Notes: generated by a model from the sequence alone, not told the origin. A DNA stretch of 64,000 nucleotides from Anaerolineales bacterium (GCA_016789025.1 JAEURC010000058.1:1-64000); one strand, 5' to 3'; numbered from the stretch's first letter, positions 27,890 through 36,723 are shown. Numbers and translations are program-made.

Positions 27890-28471
27890 TTATCTTGTGG
27901 GCGCAGCTCTCAGCCTTCGCGCGAGGAAGATCACAACCACGAGCGCGAGCGCGGCAAGGAACATACCGGGGATTCCAACCTCATCGGCAAAACCGGTGTT
28001 AGGCAACGCCGTGGAGGTCGGGATGACAGTCTGGGTGGTGTTGGCGATCTGCGTGAACGCCGCGCCGAGCGTTACCGTTGCAGGGACATTCGGGGTGAAA
28101 GTCGGTCCGCTGGGGGTGGCGGTGGCGGCGCCCGGCGTCCCGGCGGTATTGGTCGCCAGGGCGATGACCGGCGTATTGGTGGGAGGCAGCGTAGCCGTCG
28201 CGCCGGCGGTGGCGGTCAGCGCGTTGGCTACCCCGGTCTGAGTCAACCCTACCTGAATCGTCGCATGTTGGCGCGTTTGTTCCGCAATCGCGGTCTGCGA
28301 AGCGGACTGGTTATTATTCAACGAGTACCAAACATACGCGCCGAGGCACAGTAAGGCAAGCAACACCAGCAAACCCAACCCACCCGCGGCAAACAAAAAC
28401 GTGCGATTATTGGATTCCTCCGGCGGATTCTCATCGTCATAATCAATTGAATTTTCGTCGAATGTGGACAT
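27890..28471 (-). CDS. membrane protein with LPXTG-type sorting signal
   Basis: A 193-residue protein. The acidic N-terminus is followed by a hydrophobic segment (residues about 25-50, LFAAGGLGLLVLLALLCLGA) and a long Ala/Thr-rich low-complexity region. The C-terminus has the full sortase signal: LPNTG at residues 156-160, a hydrophobic stretch, and the basic tail ARRLRAAPTR. An AGGAGAATG site precedes the ATG. Sortases are known in Chloroflexota, but none is seen in this window. The two hydrophobic segments could alternatively make it a two-pass membrane protein with a chance LPNTG. Confidence 0.75.
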   Translation of the reverse strand: MSTFDENSIDYDDENPPEESNNRTFLFAAGGLGLLVLLALLCLGAYVWYSLNNNQSASQTAIAEQTRQHATIQVGLTQTGVANALTATAGATATLPPTNTPVIALATNTAGTPGAATATPSGPTFTPNVPATVTLGAAFTQIANTTQTVIPTSTALPNTGFADEVGIPGMFLAALALVVVIFLARRLRAAPTR

Positions 28472-28538
28472 CGCTCATTCTCCTATGCAAGTCATCGTCC
28501 TGTGCGAAAGTTCATTCGCCCATAACGAATTTTAAATA

Positions 28539-29594
28539 TTATCCCACAACTTCAAGATTTACCAAAGGCGCGATCACGGTCTCGCCATTTTCAAGGCGCA
28601 CATCCGCCGCCGCCGCGCGCAAACCGCTGGGAAGGTCGCTCAACCCCGGGCGCAGGTTTGCAATCGACCCGATCATCCCCGCGTGAGGCGGACGCTTCAT
28701 GCGCACAATTTGCCCTGCCGCGAACGTATCGTATGAATTTGGCTCATCGGGTTCATTGGTCACAGGCAAGGGAATGATCACCTCAGGACGATTGCCGTTG
28801 TAGCGATCAAAATGCTCCGCGTTAACTGTGGCGTCGCGTTTGTCGTTCGTGGTGAGCAACTTAAACGCCGCCGAATTCATCGGCATGGCGCCGAACCCAT
28901 CCAGAACCAGGATGGGGTATTTCATTTGATATGCCAGTTGCAACAGTGAGGAATACATGCTCGAAAGGATAAGCCCGCGCACCGGCACATCTGCCGCGGC
29001 GCGCAGGGTGTCGGCATCGCGCACATGCCCGCCGAGGATGACCGAACCGCGCACGCTCACGTCGAGTCGTTCGGCGGTCAGAACATCGTCTGGCTTTTCG
29101 ATCAGGCTGATCATCGAGCCGTTATCGATACGTCCGTTCCCCCACACGCCTTGAATGAGCGCGCCTGCCGTGCGAATCACAACTCCCTTTTCAGGGATGA
29201 TCTGCGCAACCACACCGGGCAAGCCCGCGCGGAGTTCGATCTTCGCATCGCCAACTTCCATCAAGATCTGTCCGCCACCCGCTACCATCACACGCCCAGC
29301 GCGAGGCGCGCGGATACTCCGCGAGAACATCCCCCCGCTTTCGGCAACCAACGCGCCTTGCGCCACGCGGTCGCGTTCGTTTACCTTGATCATGCGATCG
29401 GCAAGTTTAACCGGCACGTTAAACGTTCGCGCCACATCGATCAGCGCATGTTCGCGCGCAAAATTCGCCTCGGCGATCACATCCGTAGGGCTGACGCGCT
29501 GGTTCAAATGCGCGTTCACTTTGCCAGCCACCGGCAAGAGCCGTTCGCGCACGATCGTGACAAGCGGCAGAATATGTAAGACAGGAGCAAGCAT
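28539..29594 (-). CDS. conserved hypothetical with possible barrel-sandwich fold (351 aa)
   Basis: No known family could be named. Residues about 93-150 (APRAGRVMVAGGGQILMEVG and GLPGVVAQIIPEKGVVIRT) look like a barrel-sandwich hybrid resembling biotinyl/lipoyl or RnfC-type domains, but without the biotinylated MKM lysine. Residues about 195-245 form an alpha/beta segment (VRGLILSSMYSSLLQLAY and PILVLDGFGAMPM). The C-terminal part (AGQIVRMKRPPHAGMIGSI) looks like a KOW-type barrel. A GGGAGG ribosome binding site is present. It is the last gene of the operon that includes the MutL-like protein, with five bases between them, so the two likely act together. Confidence 0.75.
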   Translation of the reverse strand: MLAPVLHILPLVTIVRERLLPVAGKVNAHLNQRVSPTDVIAEANFAREHALIDVARTFNVPVKLADRMIKVNERDRVAQGALVAESGGMFSRSIRAPRAGRVMVAGGGQILMEVGDAKIELRAGLPGVVAQIIPEKGVVIRTAGALIQGVWGNGRIDNGSMISLIEKPDDVLTAERLDVSVRGSVILGGHVRDADTLRAAADVPVRGLILSSMYSSLLQLAYQMKYPILVLDGFGAMPMNSAAFKLLTTNDKRDATVNAEHFDRYNGNRPEVIIPLPVTNEPDEPNSYDTFAAGQIVRMKRPPHAGMIGSIANLRPGLSDLPSGLRAAAADVRLENGETVIAPLVNLEVVG

Positions 29595-29599
29595 CGTGA

Positions 29600-31357
29600 T
29601 TAACCTCCCACCGCATGAGACCAGCGCTTCATCAACTCGCGGCGGCGCACCGCATCGGCTGGAAGATTCAACGGACGGCCCCTCGCATCGATGACGATAC
29701 CCAACGCGCCTCCCGTCACAGTGATGGCTCCGCTTCTTCCCGCGCCCAAGCCTGCGTCCGCCCGTCGCAACGGACTCAACGTCAGGCGGGCAGTTTGGCC
29801 GCTTGGCAGGGGGATGATCTCCAACCCGCCGAATTTCACATCGGCGCGCACTTCGGTCTTATCCGCATAGGCGAGCTTGGCGCGTAGGATGGTCTCGCCG
29901 TAGTTGGCTGAGGCGATCACCGACACCACTGTTCCCATGCCAATGAACGCCCCGGATTCGATCACTTGCACTGGCAGGTAATGACTTCGTGTTGCCGCCG
30001 CGCCAAGCATGGGCATAAGATTATTCTGGTCGAGTAAAAACGGCATGATACCCACCGGCTGAATCGCATCGAGCAAGAGCAACAGACTTTTTCCCACCGA
30101 ACCGCTATCGGCGATCGCGCCGCCGCCTGCGATCAGCAAGTCGAGTTTGGGCATCAGATCGGCGCGCGAGGCGCGCGCGCTGGCAGGGAAGTTCTTCTGG
30201 GCAACGCGCACTGCAAGATACAGCGCTTGCCTCGCAATGGCTTGCATGATGGCATGTTCATCCTGCGTAGCAGGGATAGTGGACGGATACAACGATTTCT
30301 GGAAGAGGAACTCGCGCAACGTGTTCGACGAGATATCAAGTTGCATCCAGCGCATGATCTGTTCGATCTCGGTATGTTGTAAGATCGCGCCGAGGTTCTC
30401 GCCCAGCCCAAACTGCGGATACACCCCCAGCGCCAGTTCGCCATTGAAGCCTGCCGCAACCGTCGAAGCCGACGCGCCCATGTTCACGCTCAGCAACCCG
30501 CGCGTCGATTCGTACAGCCGGCTCAAAAAGCGGATCATGCGTCCTTGCGCATACGCGGTCGGCAGTAAATTTCCCGCGGCCGCGTTATATAACTCATCCA
30601 CCCCTTTGATCTGCCGCTGACGGAGGCTGGTCACCAGCGACGCCAGCACATTGCTGGCTGGTTCAAGATCCTCCACCTCAAGCGATGGACGCACATTCGG
30701 GCTGATCTGCAATTTCCCGGCGTGACCGCCGAGTAGTTCCTGCACATCGCCAGCGAGTTTGTGATTCCCCGCGTAAAGCACCATGGGGCGTTTTTCGCCG
30801 GGCATCAAATAACAGGCAAGTCCAACGGCTTCGAGCATCTTCAGCATTGAGCGCGAGGCGCCGCCGTCCGTGCCGCCGGTGAGAATGACGAGGTCCGGGC
30901 GTGAGCGCACGATGGAGTCCAATTGCTGGTCGGGACGGCGTTTGTCCGAGAGGTCGAGGGTGTCGACCACGCGGCTGTACGTGGATTCAGCCAAACGCCG
31001 CGCGCTCTGAAGCGAAACATCCGAAAGCAAGCCGGCGATCACCGTTTTCACGGCGGGTCCCGCCGACATGGTGGCGACCACCCCATCCACGCCGGAGCCA
31101 TCGGGCTGCGAGGGCGTGATGATATTGTTATCTTGTGTACCAAGCAGGGTCGTACCGGTCACTCCCTGCAAATTCTGGATCGCCTCGCGCACACCGATGC
31201 CGATATTTTTGAACGGCGCCTCCGCCGTGGAGGGCGCCTGCCCCGAGGCGACAAAACGATACTCGCCCTCGACTACATCGAACAACGCGACACGCGTCAC
31301 AGACGCGCCGACATCGATAGCGAGGATGGATTCGGTTTGGACGAGGGACGCAGGCAT
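29600..31357 (-). CDS. MutL-like (glutamate mutase-associated) actin-fold protein
   Basis: A 585-residue protein of the glutamate mutase MutL family, an actin/Hsp70-type ATPase fold. Phosphate-1 motif: IDVGASVTRVALFD at residues 13-26. The connecting segment VILTGGTDGGASR (near residue 153) and VNMGASASTVAAGF (phosphate-2, near residue 293) complete the fold. In amino-acid mutase clusters such proteins are thought to reactivate the B12 enzyme, but no glutamate mutase genes lie here. Instead it sits among membrane proteins, with a B12-binding mutase subunit divergently placed 5 kb away. Its partner in this operon may be different. Confidence 0.85.
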   Translation of the reverse strand: MPASLVQTESILAIDVGASVTRVALFDVVEGEYRFVASGQAPSTAEAPFKNIGIGVREAIQNLQGVTGTTLLGTQDNNIITPSQPDGSGVDGVVATMSAGPAVKTVIAGLLSDVSLQSARRLAESTYSRVVDTLDLSDKRRPDQQLDSIVRSRPDLVILTGGTDGGASRSMLKMLEAVGLACYLMPGEKRPMVLYAGNHKLAGDVQELLGGHAGKLQISPNVRPSLEVEDLEPASNVLASLVTSLRQRQIKGVDELYNAAAGNLLPTAYAQGRMIRFLSRLYESTRGLLSVNMGASASTVAAGFNGELALGVYPQFGLGENLGAILQHTEIEQIMRWMQLDISSNTLREFLFQKSLYPSTIPATQDEHAIMQAIARQALYLAVRVAQKNFPASARASRADLMPKLDLLIAGGGAIADSGSVGKSLLLLLDAIQPVGIMPFLLDQNNLMPMLGAAATRSHYLPVQVIESGAFIGMGTVVSVIASANYGETILRAKLAYADKTEVRADVKFGGLEIIPLPSGQTARLTLSPLRRADAGLGAGRSGAITVTGGALGIVIDARGRPLNLPADAVRRRELMKRWSHAVGG

Positions 31358-31360
31358 ACG

Positions 31361-32038
31361 TTATATTCCAGCCAACTGGCGAATGAAATTGATCATGGAA
31401 CTCAACCGCTCGATCATGGCGGTTAGCGCCGCCATGTACACACCGGCAAACAATGTTCCAAAAGTGATGGCGATGAAAACTTTTCCGAGCCACGCAATGG
31501 CTTCAAAGAAGGCATTGCGTTTGGGCGTTCCATCTGGCGCGCGCCCGGCGCTGAACTGAAAATACCCGAGCGCCGCAACCGTGCCAGCCAGCATGATCGC
31601 GCCTTGCACCAAACGAGTGAACGCCTGCGCGGTATCCAAGCCGCGCACATCAAACATATCCATTGCCGCCAGCGATTGGGGAATCAGCGTGCCGAGCATT
31701 GCCCCGCCAATGGCAGTAGCGGCTCCCACTCCGGCCAAAATCGCCATGGCAAAGTTGCCGATCCACGAAATACGCGGCAGGAGTTTGGCAAACAAGGTGA
31801 AACAAAGGATGAACGGAATGACCGCCAAGATCAATTGGGCTGGGTCGTTGCTCCTCAAAGGATTGAATAATTTTGGGATCAACACAAAATGCCAGATGGC
31901 GGCGGCGGCATAACCGGACGAAACACCGATAAATAAATATGTGGCCAGACGAAACAGCGGATTATCGCCGATCAAATAACTGAAGATCAGCAGGGTAAGC
32001 ACCAACCCAACAAGCCCGGCAAGAAAATCGATGGGCAT
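31361..32038 (-). CDS. multi-pass membrane protein (225 aa)
   Basis: The start at 32038 gives MPIDFLAGLVGLVLTLL; the open frame upstream lies inside the preceding gene. About six hydrophobic helices are visible, including LATYLFIGVSSGYAAAAIWH, LILAVIPFILCFTLF and AITFGTLFAGVYMAALTAM. No catalytic motif. It starts three bases after the zinc-ribbon gene's stop codon and is followed three bases later by the MutL-like gene, so all three are translationally linked. It may anchor or form a channel for the complex; function unknown. Confidence 0.8.
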   Translation of the reverse strand: MPIDFLAGLVGLVLTLLIFSYLIGDNPLFRLATYLFIGVSSGYAAAAIWHFVLIPKLFNPLRSNDPAQLILAVIPFILCFTLFAKLLPRISWIGNFAMAILAGVGAATAIGGAMLGTLIPQSLAAMDMFDVRGLDTAQAFTRLVQGAIMLAGTVAALGYFQFSAGRAPDGTPKRNAFFEAIAWLGKVFIAITFGTLFAGVYMAALTAMIERLSSMINFIRQLAGI

Positions 32039-32040
32039 AA

Positions 32041-34593
32041 TTATCCCGCCTCCGCCGCGTTGCGCCGCGCTCGCAAACCCGCAATCAGACTCCACAGGCT
32101 TCCAAAGATCATCATCACCACGCCCAATACCATACCGGCGCCGAACGTGTCCCAATAGATGCGCGCAATTCCGGGGCGGCTGTTGTTGACAAATTCATAA
32201 CGAGCCGCCTCTGCCAATCCGCCCACCATCCCGTTGATCTGTTCCGAGTCGACATAGGGTTGCAGTAACGGCGTTGCCTGGGCGCTTGCCGCGAACAAAA
32301 GCGGTTGAAAAGCAAAGTAGCCGGCATCTGCCTGGTTTTTCGCCACCAGTTGCTCCACCCACAACCGACCAGACTCGCCGTTATCGGTGAGCACAACGAC
32401 AGCGGCGTATTCTGAAAACGCGGCTTCAACTGCGCCGGGCATGGCAATAGACGGCGCGTCGATAAATTCACGCACGCCGGACGCGCCGCCGGGCAAATAG
32501 CCCAAATTCACGAAGTTGGTTCCGGGTTGGTAATTGATTCCCGCCGGTGAACTGATCCCGGTATTGAGCAGAAGTCGATTCACCAATCCCGCCCCACTCG
32601 GCGACGTGGAAATGAAAACCAGCCGGGCATGCGTAGTCAGAACGAGATGATCGAGCAAGGGACCGCTAACCGCTTCCAGTTCAGGCGCGAGCGCCGGCTC
32701 GTAATCGATCACGATCAAAATGCTGGAGTTTTGTGGCAGGCGGGTAATGATGCTCGTCGCCGATCGCACCGACGCCGGCAGGTCGGTAGAGATTGGCAGG
32801 TTTTGTGTCCGCATATAAATCATGGCGCTCAACACAATAAGGAAGAGACCAGATAACACCCAGCGGAGAATCCGTTGTGAAGTGACAATGGATTGCGCGC
32901 CGATCGCCCGCGCTGTAGTCTCGCCTGCCAGCACAGTTTCAAGGATCGACGCCGCCGATTGTTGCTCGTTTGAGGCTTGCAACTTCAACGACACTGCCTT
33001 AGGACGACGCGACGAACCGATCGGAGCAACAGGGATAACTCCCTGCAACCCCGCCAGCGGACCTTCCCGCTCCGCTTCTTCCGACATTGAAACTGGTTCG
33101 GCAACTACAGCCGATGCGGCGGGACGCATGGCTTGCACCCACGATGGCAAATTGACCGGGGCAAGCGATTCATCGGACGAGGCAGGTATGGCAGGCGTTT
33201 GTTGCGGCGCATCCCCTTCGATCTTCGACTCAGACTCAGACATCCAATCTGGCAATTTGACAGAGAACAATGAATCGATATCCTGGTTCGATAACGATTC
33301 CGCATCCATGGGGGCTGGGATGAAGTTCGGGTCAATGGGAACAGGTTGAAGCGGGGAATGAGCCGCCGCGTCATCGTCCTTGAACCAATCTGAAAGCGCG
33401 CCGGGCGCCGGCATAGAGGGTTCCTCTGTCGCGCTCTTCAGCCAGTCGGGGACTGCATCGCCGCCATCGAGCGCCCCAGTGGGAATCTTTGTGAACGGCG
33501 AAGTCGATTCGGCCGGTGTTGGGTTGATGAGAGTTTCCTGCCCGCCGCCTTTTAGCCAATTGAGATTGCTTTCTGCCGGCTTCTCTTCAAATGGAGATAT
33601 TGTTTGCCCCTCTTGCGGAGTCAGCCAATCGAGAGCATCGGCAGGTGAAACCGGTAACGCTGCTTCGTGTGGCGAAGCTGGTATTTCAATACCACCAAGG
33701 CTGTTCAACCATGAAAGATCCTCTGGAGCAGATTCGGGGCTTTGTTCTTCCGGCTGGGTTGGCACAGGCGCCTCGAACGCGGTGGCAGATGATCCGCCGG
33801 GTTGATTCAACCAGTTCAAATCATCCGGCATCGAGGCACCCGCGCCGGGCAAAGAATCCGGCGCGAATGCCGGGGCAGAAGAGGGTTGCTCCGGTTTTTT
33901 CGTCGAGTCTTCAAGGGCATGAAGCCAACTCAAATCTTCAGGTTCTTTTGCGGGTTCAGGCTGGTTGAAAGATGGCAACGTGGTGGCATCATTTATCCAA
34001 CCCAGTTCGTTCGATTCGATTTCAACAGGCTTGCTTTCCTCCATCGATGCCTGTGTGAACCATTCCGATAGTTCATCTTTCGATTCGGCTTGCGCCGAAT
34101 CAGTGGAGCCGCTCATCCAGACCGGCATTTCTGCCGATTGCGAAGCAGGTTCTTCTTCGACGCGCGGAAGTTCAGGTTCAGGCTCGCTTTTTTCAAATTG
34201 GGCGAAGAAGTCTGAAATCGACCCCGATGCGGATGGCTTTTCAGCCTCGCTTGTTTTCTCCGGCGGATTTATCCCCGCCAGCCAATCGGGGACTTCCTCC
34301 CCTTCATCTTTTGCTTGCGCGGCAAGCCCAGCCAGCAGATCGGGCGGTTCATTGCTGACTTTGGGTTTGGCGGCTTCTTCTGCGGCATCTTCCTCCGCCG
34401 ATTCTCTAGCCTGTTGACGGACATCCTTCAGCCATTGCGGCAAGATCGGTTCGAGTTCGCCGGTATGTTTTTTAACAGGGCTTTCTCCAAATTGCACGGA
34501 CGATTCGGCTCTCAACGGTGTTTGGCAAAACTGGCAGTTATCCAGAAAATCCGGGTTTTCTTTTCCGCAGTTGGGGCATTGCAAGCCTGCCAT
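32041..34593 (-). CDS. zinc-ribbon membrane protein with 14 Trp-centred repeats (850 aa)
   Basis: Residues 1-25 are a zinc ribbon (C6-PN-C9 and C20-QF-C23). A long acidic, Pro/Ser/Glu-rich, probably disordered region follows, with 14 short copies of a motif of the type [L/V]-[P/S]-[D/E/N]-W-[L/F/M/I/V]. The Trp residues are at 54, 104, 159, 178, 199, 223, 261, 295, 323, 346, 384, 403, 450 and 485. A transmembrane helix lies near 570 (WVLSGLFLIVLSAMIYM), then an extracytoplasmic domain of about 240 residues, and a C-terminal helix (GMVLGVVMMIFGSLWSLIAG) with a basic end. No family is recognised. The repeated motif looks like a multivalent docking site for a partner protein. Confidence 0.8.
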   Translation of the reverse strand: MAGLQCPNCGKENPDFLDNCQFCQTPLRAESSVQFGESPVKKHTGELEPILPQWLKDVRQQARESAEEDAAEEAAKPKVSNEPPDLLAGLAAQAKDEGEEVPDWLAGINPPEKTSEAEKPSASGSISDFFAQFEKSEPEPELPRVEEEPASQSAEMPVWMSGSTDSAQAESKDELSEWFTQASMEESKPVEIESNELGWINDATTLPSFNQPEPAKEPEDLSWLHALEDSTKKPEQPSSAPAFAPDSLPGAGASMPDDLNWLNQPGGSSATAFEAPVPTQPEEQSPESAPEDLSWLNSLGGIEIPASPHEAALPVSPADALDWLTPQEGQTISPFEEKPAESNLNWLKGGGQETLINPTPAESTSPFTKIPTGALDGGDAVPDWLKSATEEPSMPAPGALSDWFKDDDAAAHSPLQPVPIDPNFIPAPMDAESLSNQDIDSLFSVKLPDWMSESESKIEGDAPQQTPAIPASSDESLAPVNLPSWVQAMRPAASAVVAEPVSMSEEAEREGPLAGLQGVIPVAPIGSSRRPKAVSLKLQASNEQQSAASILETVLAGETTARAIGAQSIVTSQRILRWVLSGLFLIVLSAMIYMRTQNLPISTDLPASVRSATSIITRLPQNSSILIVIDYEPALAPELEAVSGPLLDHLVLTTHARLVFISTSPSGAGLVNRLLLNTGISSPAGINYQPGTNFVNLGYLPGGASGVREFIDAPSIAMPGAVEAAFSEYAAVVVLTDNGESGRLWVEQLVAKNQADAGYFAFQPLLFAASAQATPLLQPYVDSEQINGMVGGLAEAARYEFVNNSRPGIARIYWDTFGAGMVLGVVMMIFGSLWSLIAGLRARRNAAEAG

Positions 34594-34595
34594 GG

Positions 34596-35207
34596 TTAAT
34601 TCCCCCCATACGGACGGTCGATGCCAAACAACACGCGCAACCCGGTCAACAACGTTCCAAGCGCGATGCCAAGCAACAAACCGCGCGCGCCGCCACGCGA
34701 GAATGTGTTTATGAAATCGAGCAATTGTTGAGCGCCCGGCAACTGCCCGACCGGTGTGGGCATGACCAGGATCAACACTAAAATTGCAACCACTAAAAAG
34801 ATGATAGACATTAAATCCACGCGCCGGCGCAATAGCCTAATACTGGCATAGATCAAGGTAATCACAAGGATCGCCATCAAGGCGCTTTCCACCGGCACGA
34901 TAATGGCATCCATGGCGAGGCGCATGAACTGGTTTTCAGGACCAAGAAGCAAGCCAAACCCGGTGGTAAAGATGAGCGAGATCACGAGAAGCACACTATA
35001 TATTCCACCAGTCTGGCGGGTGCGAAACTTTTCCATGTGAACGAAAATGAGGTTGATGATACCGATCAATGCGGCAAACGCCCCTATGATGATCGCCCAA
35101 TCGGTAATAAGCGAACCGATATACCTCAATGCATCTGCGTCGATGAAATAGCCGAGCAGAACTAGAATACCAGCCGCAATGGCGAATGTTGCCGTAATAA
35201 CTCGCAT
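34596..35207 (-). CDS. multi-pass membrane protein (203 aa)
   Basis: About six hydrophobic helices fill the length (ATFAIAAGILVLLGYFIDAD, WAIIIGAFAALIGIINLIFV, VLLVISLIFTTGFGLLLG, ALMAILVITLIYASIRLL, IIFLVVAILVLILVM and a final helix ending GLLLGIALGTLLTGL). No charged active-site motif. Its start codon overlaps the upstream stop by one base and it ends two bases before the zinc-ribbon gene, so it is tightly coupled within the operon. Function unknown. Confidence 0.8.
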   Translation of the reverse strand: MRVITATFAIAAGILVLLGYFIDADALRYIGSLITDWAIIIGAFAALIGIINLIFVHMEKFRTRQTGGIYSVLLVISLIFTTGFGLLLGPENQFMRLAMDAIIVPVESALMAILVITLIYASIRLLRRRVDLMSIIFLVVAILVLILVMPTPVGQLPGAQQLLDFINTFSRGGARGLLLGIALGTLLTGLRVLFGIDRPYGGN

Positions 35208-35941
35208 CAGAACGCTAGCCCGATCAGTTTTAAGAGTGAGCCGCCAAGAATTGCGACGATCAATATCCAGCGCAATACATCCTGCACGTTCAAACTTTCT
35301 TCATGGGATAAACCTGCCCCCACGTACGCGCCGGAGGCAAATAATTCTTCGCCGATCAATGGGTCTTGCGACGCCGCATAAAAAATGGACTGCGCTGTGA
35401 GGTTATCGCTTGCGCTGATGAGGCTGGTGTCTTGCCGGTCGGCGCCTTCGGCAACTAGCGCGGCTTCGGGACCAAGGTCGCCGATGATAATGTTCGCGGA
35501 GATGTTATCGTCGCGAGAGATTGGGATCGTCCCCGCGGCGTAGGCAAAAGGCGAGAGGCCAGTCATCCGTCCGGCAGTGACGCGGAATTGTTCCTCCGCC
35601 CCCGCCGCGCGATACCCGGATTGCGATGTATCCTGCGAGAGGATTGTGATGGCGGCATCCCCAGAGGTGACTATTGGCGGGCGGTCACTAACTGAAGTTC
35701 GTTCGGCGATTCGGCGCACAAGCGCCAGCCCTGCCAGCGCCGAACCTCCGCGCGCGGTAAAGAAGTTGCCTCGCCCCAATGAGATGTGAAGGCGGGTTCC
35801 GTTTTCCACTGCCAAACCGATCTCGCGATTGAGGCGATCAAAAGCAGGGATGCGCCGTAGTGTGGCTGGCGATCTTCGCCGCAGTGCGATAAATATAATG
35901 AAAAGCAGAGCAATGATAACGACGATTCCCAGAGCAATCAC
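35207..35941 (-). CDS. membrane-anchored conserved protein, DUF6754-like
   Basis: A 244-residue protein. Residues 1-20 are an N-terminal anchor (MIALGIVVIIALLFIIFIAL) and residues about 222-242 a second helix (WILIVAILGGSLLKLIGLAF). The middle is a soluble domain with GRGNFFTARGGSALAGLALV and a conserved-looking IPISRDDNISANIIIGDLGPEAALVAEGA. This resembles the uncharacterised DUF6754 family, recalled rather than searched. The start overlaps the preceding gene by four bases (ATGA type). It faces the outside or inside equally plausibly. Confidence 0.7.
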   Translation of the reverse strand: MIALGIVVIIALLFIIFIALRRRSPATLRRIPAFDRLNREIGLAVENGTRLHISLGRGNFFTARGGSALAGLALVRRIAERTSVSDRPPIVTSGDAAITILSQDTSQSGYRAAGAEEQFRVTAGRMTGLSPFAYAAGTIPISRDDNISANIIIGDLGPEAALVAEGADRQDTSLISASDNLTAQSIFYAASQDPLIGEELFASGAYVGAGLSHEESLNVQDVLRWILIVAILGGSLLKLIGLAF

Positions 35942-36177
35942 GCCGCCCTCCCGCCGCGCAAGATGCGCGCAAAGGCTTGAGTTTCTTCATCCGATTCGAG
36001 CATGCGAGCAATCGCTGTTGTGTGTTTCCCGCCAAGGAAAGGTTGGGTGAGGTACATTACCTGCGCGCCGAGCACAGTTAGAGGAGCGCCTGCATCGAGG
36101 GCCCATGCAACGAGTCCGTCGAGTTTGAGTCTCTGCAGGGATTCAGCCCACTCAGTCCAATCCGTTTTCGATTGCAT
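35938..36177 (-). CDS. small hypothetical protein (79 aa), first gene of the MutL-like operon
   Basis: Start chosen at the ATG at 36177 because a TATACT box ends six bases before it; an in-frame TTG lies six bases upstream. The product (MQSKTDWTEWAESLQRLKLD then a hydrophobic middle and EETQAFARILRGGRAA) has no clear transmembrane span or known motif. Helical content is likely. It overlaps the next gene by four bases, so it heads the same transcript. Confidence 0.65.
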   Translation of the reverse strand: MQSKTDWTEWAESLQRLKLDGLVAWALDAGAPLTVLGAQVMYLTQPFLGGKHTTAIARMLESDEETQAFARILRGGRAA

Positions 36178-36183
36178 GGTCAA

Positions 36184-36189
36184 AGTATA
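36184..36189 (-). promoter_or_regulatory. TATACT box 6 nt before the MutL-like operon
   Basis: On the minus strand TATACT ends six bases before the ATG at 36177, the same spacing seen for ligA, nadD and the thioredoxin-like gene. It implies a leaderless mRNA for the operon. Confidence 0.5.
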
Positions 36190-36292
36190 GCATATTTTGA
36201 TTCGTGAACCGGCGCATGGAACGCGCTGTAAATTTCAAGGTCGTTGCGAAGGCGCGGAGGGTACTGAGAGAAAAAACCCGGCAACCCTCATA

Positions 36293-36298
36293 GTATAA
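36293..36298 (+). promoter_or_regulatory. TATAAT box of the B12-binding protein gene
   Basis: A perfect -10 hexamer lies about 30 bases before the ATG at 36328, with GCGGAGGA as ribosome binding site between. This promoter gives a normal short leader. Confidence 0.5.
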
Positions 36299-36327
36299 TC
36301 ACGCTAGATTTCATTCGCGGAGGACGC

Positions 36328-36723
36328 ATGAGCGAGCATAAGATTCGTGTTTTGGTTGCCAAACCCGGTCTCGATGGGCATGACCGAGGCGCAAAAGTTG
36401 TGGCGCGCGCGTTGCGCGACGCGGGTATGGAGGTCATTTACACCGGCTTGCGCCAGACTCCGGAGATGATCGCCGAAGCCGCCTTGCAGGAAGATGTGGA
36501 TGTGGTCGGGTTATCCATCCTCTCCGGCGCGCACATGGCGCTCGCGCCGCGCATCGTGGAGTTGCTCAAAGCCAACGGGCAGGACAAAGTGAAAGTATTT
36601 ATCGGCGGCATCGTTCCCGATGAGGATATGCCGCGTTTGAAAGAAATGGGTATCACCGGTATCTATGGTCCCGGCGCCTCGACAGAGGATATCGTCAAGG
36701 ATATCCTCGAGGCCATGAAGTAA
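36328..36723 (+). CDS. stand-alone B12-binding subunit of methylmalonyl-CoA mutase type
   Basis: A 131-residue cobalamin-binding domain matching the C-terminal domain of methylmalonyl-CoA mutases. The DxHxxG motif is D-G-H-D-R-G in [13 protein letters not shown] (His ligates cobalt), followed by [10 protein letters not shown] and [16 protein letters not shown]. In split mutases this subunit works with a separate catalytic subunit, which is not in the window. The MeaB-type chaperone gene lies about 110 bp downstream in the same direction, supporting a mutase role. Which acyl-CoA is isomerised cannot be told. Confidence 0.93.
   Translation: MSEHKIRVLVAKPGLDGHDRGAKVVARALRDAGMEVIYTGLRQTPEMIAEAALQEDVDVVGLSILSGAHMALAPRIVELLKANGQDKVKVFIGGIVPDEDMPRLKEMGITGIYGPGASTEDIVKDILEAMK

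Noticed and set aside
29025-29694. Plus-strand genes opposite the MutL-like operon
   Set aside because: Shadow frames with biased composition; the minus-strand genes have ribosome sites and domains.
29600-36723. Glutamate mutase operon (because of the MutL-like gene)
   Set aside because: No glutamate mutase E or S subunit is present; the only B12-binding subunit nearby is of the acyl-CoA mutase type and on the other strand.
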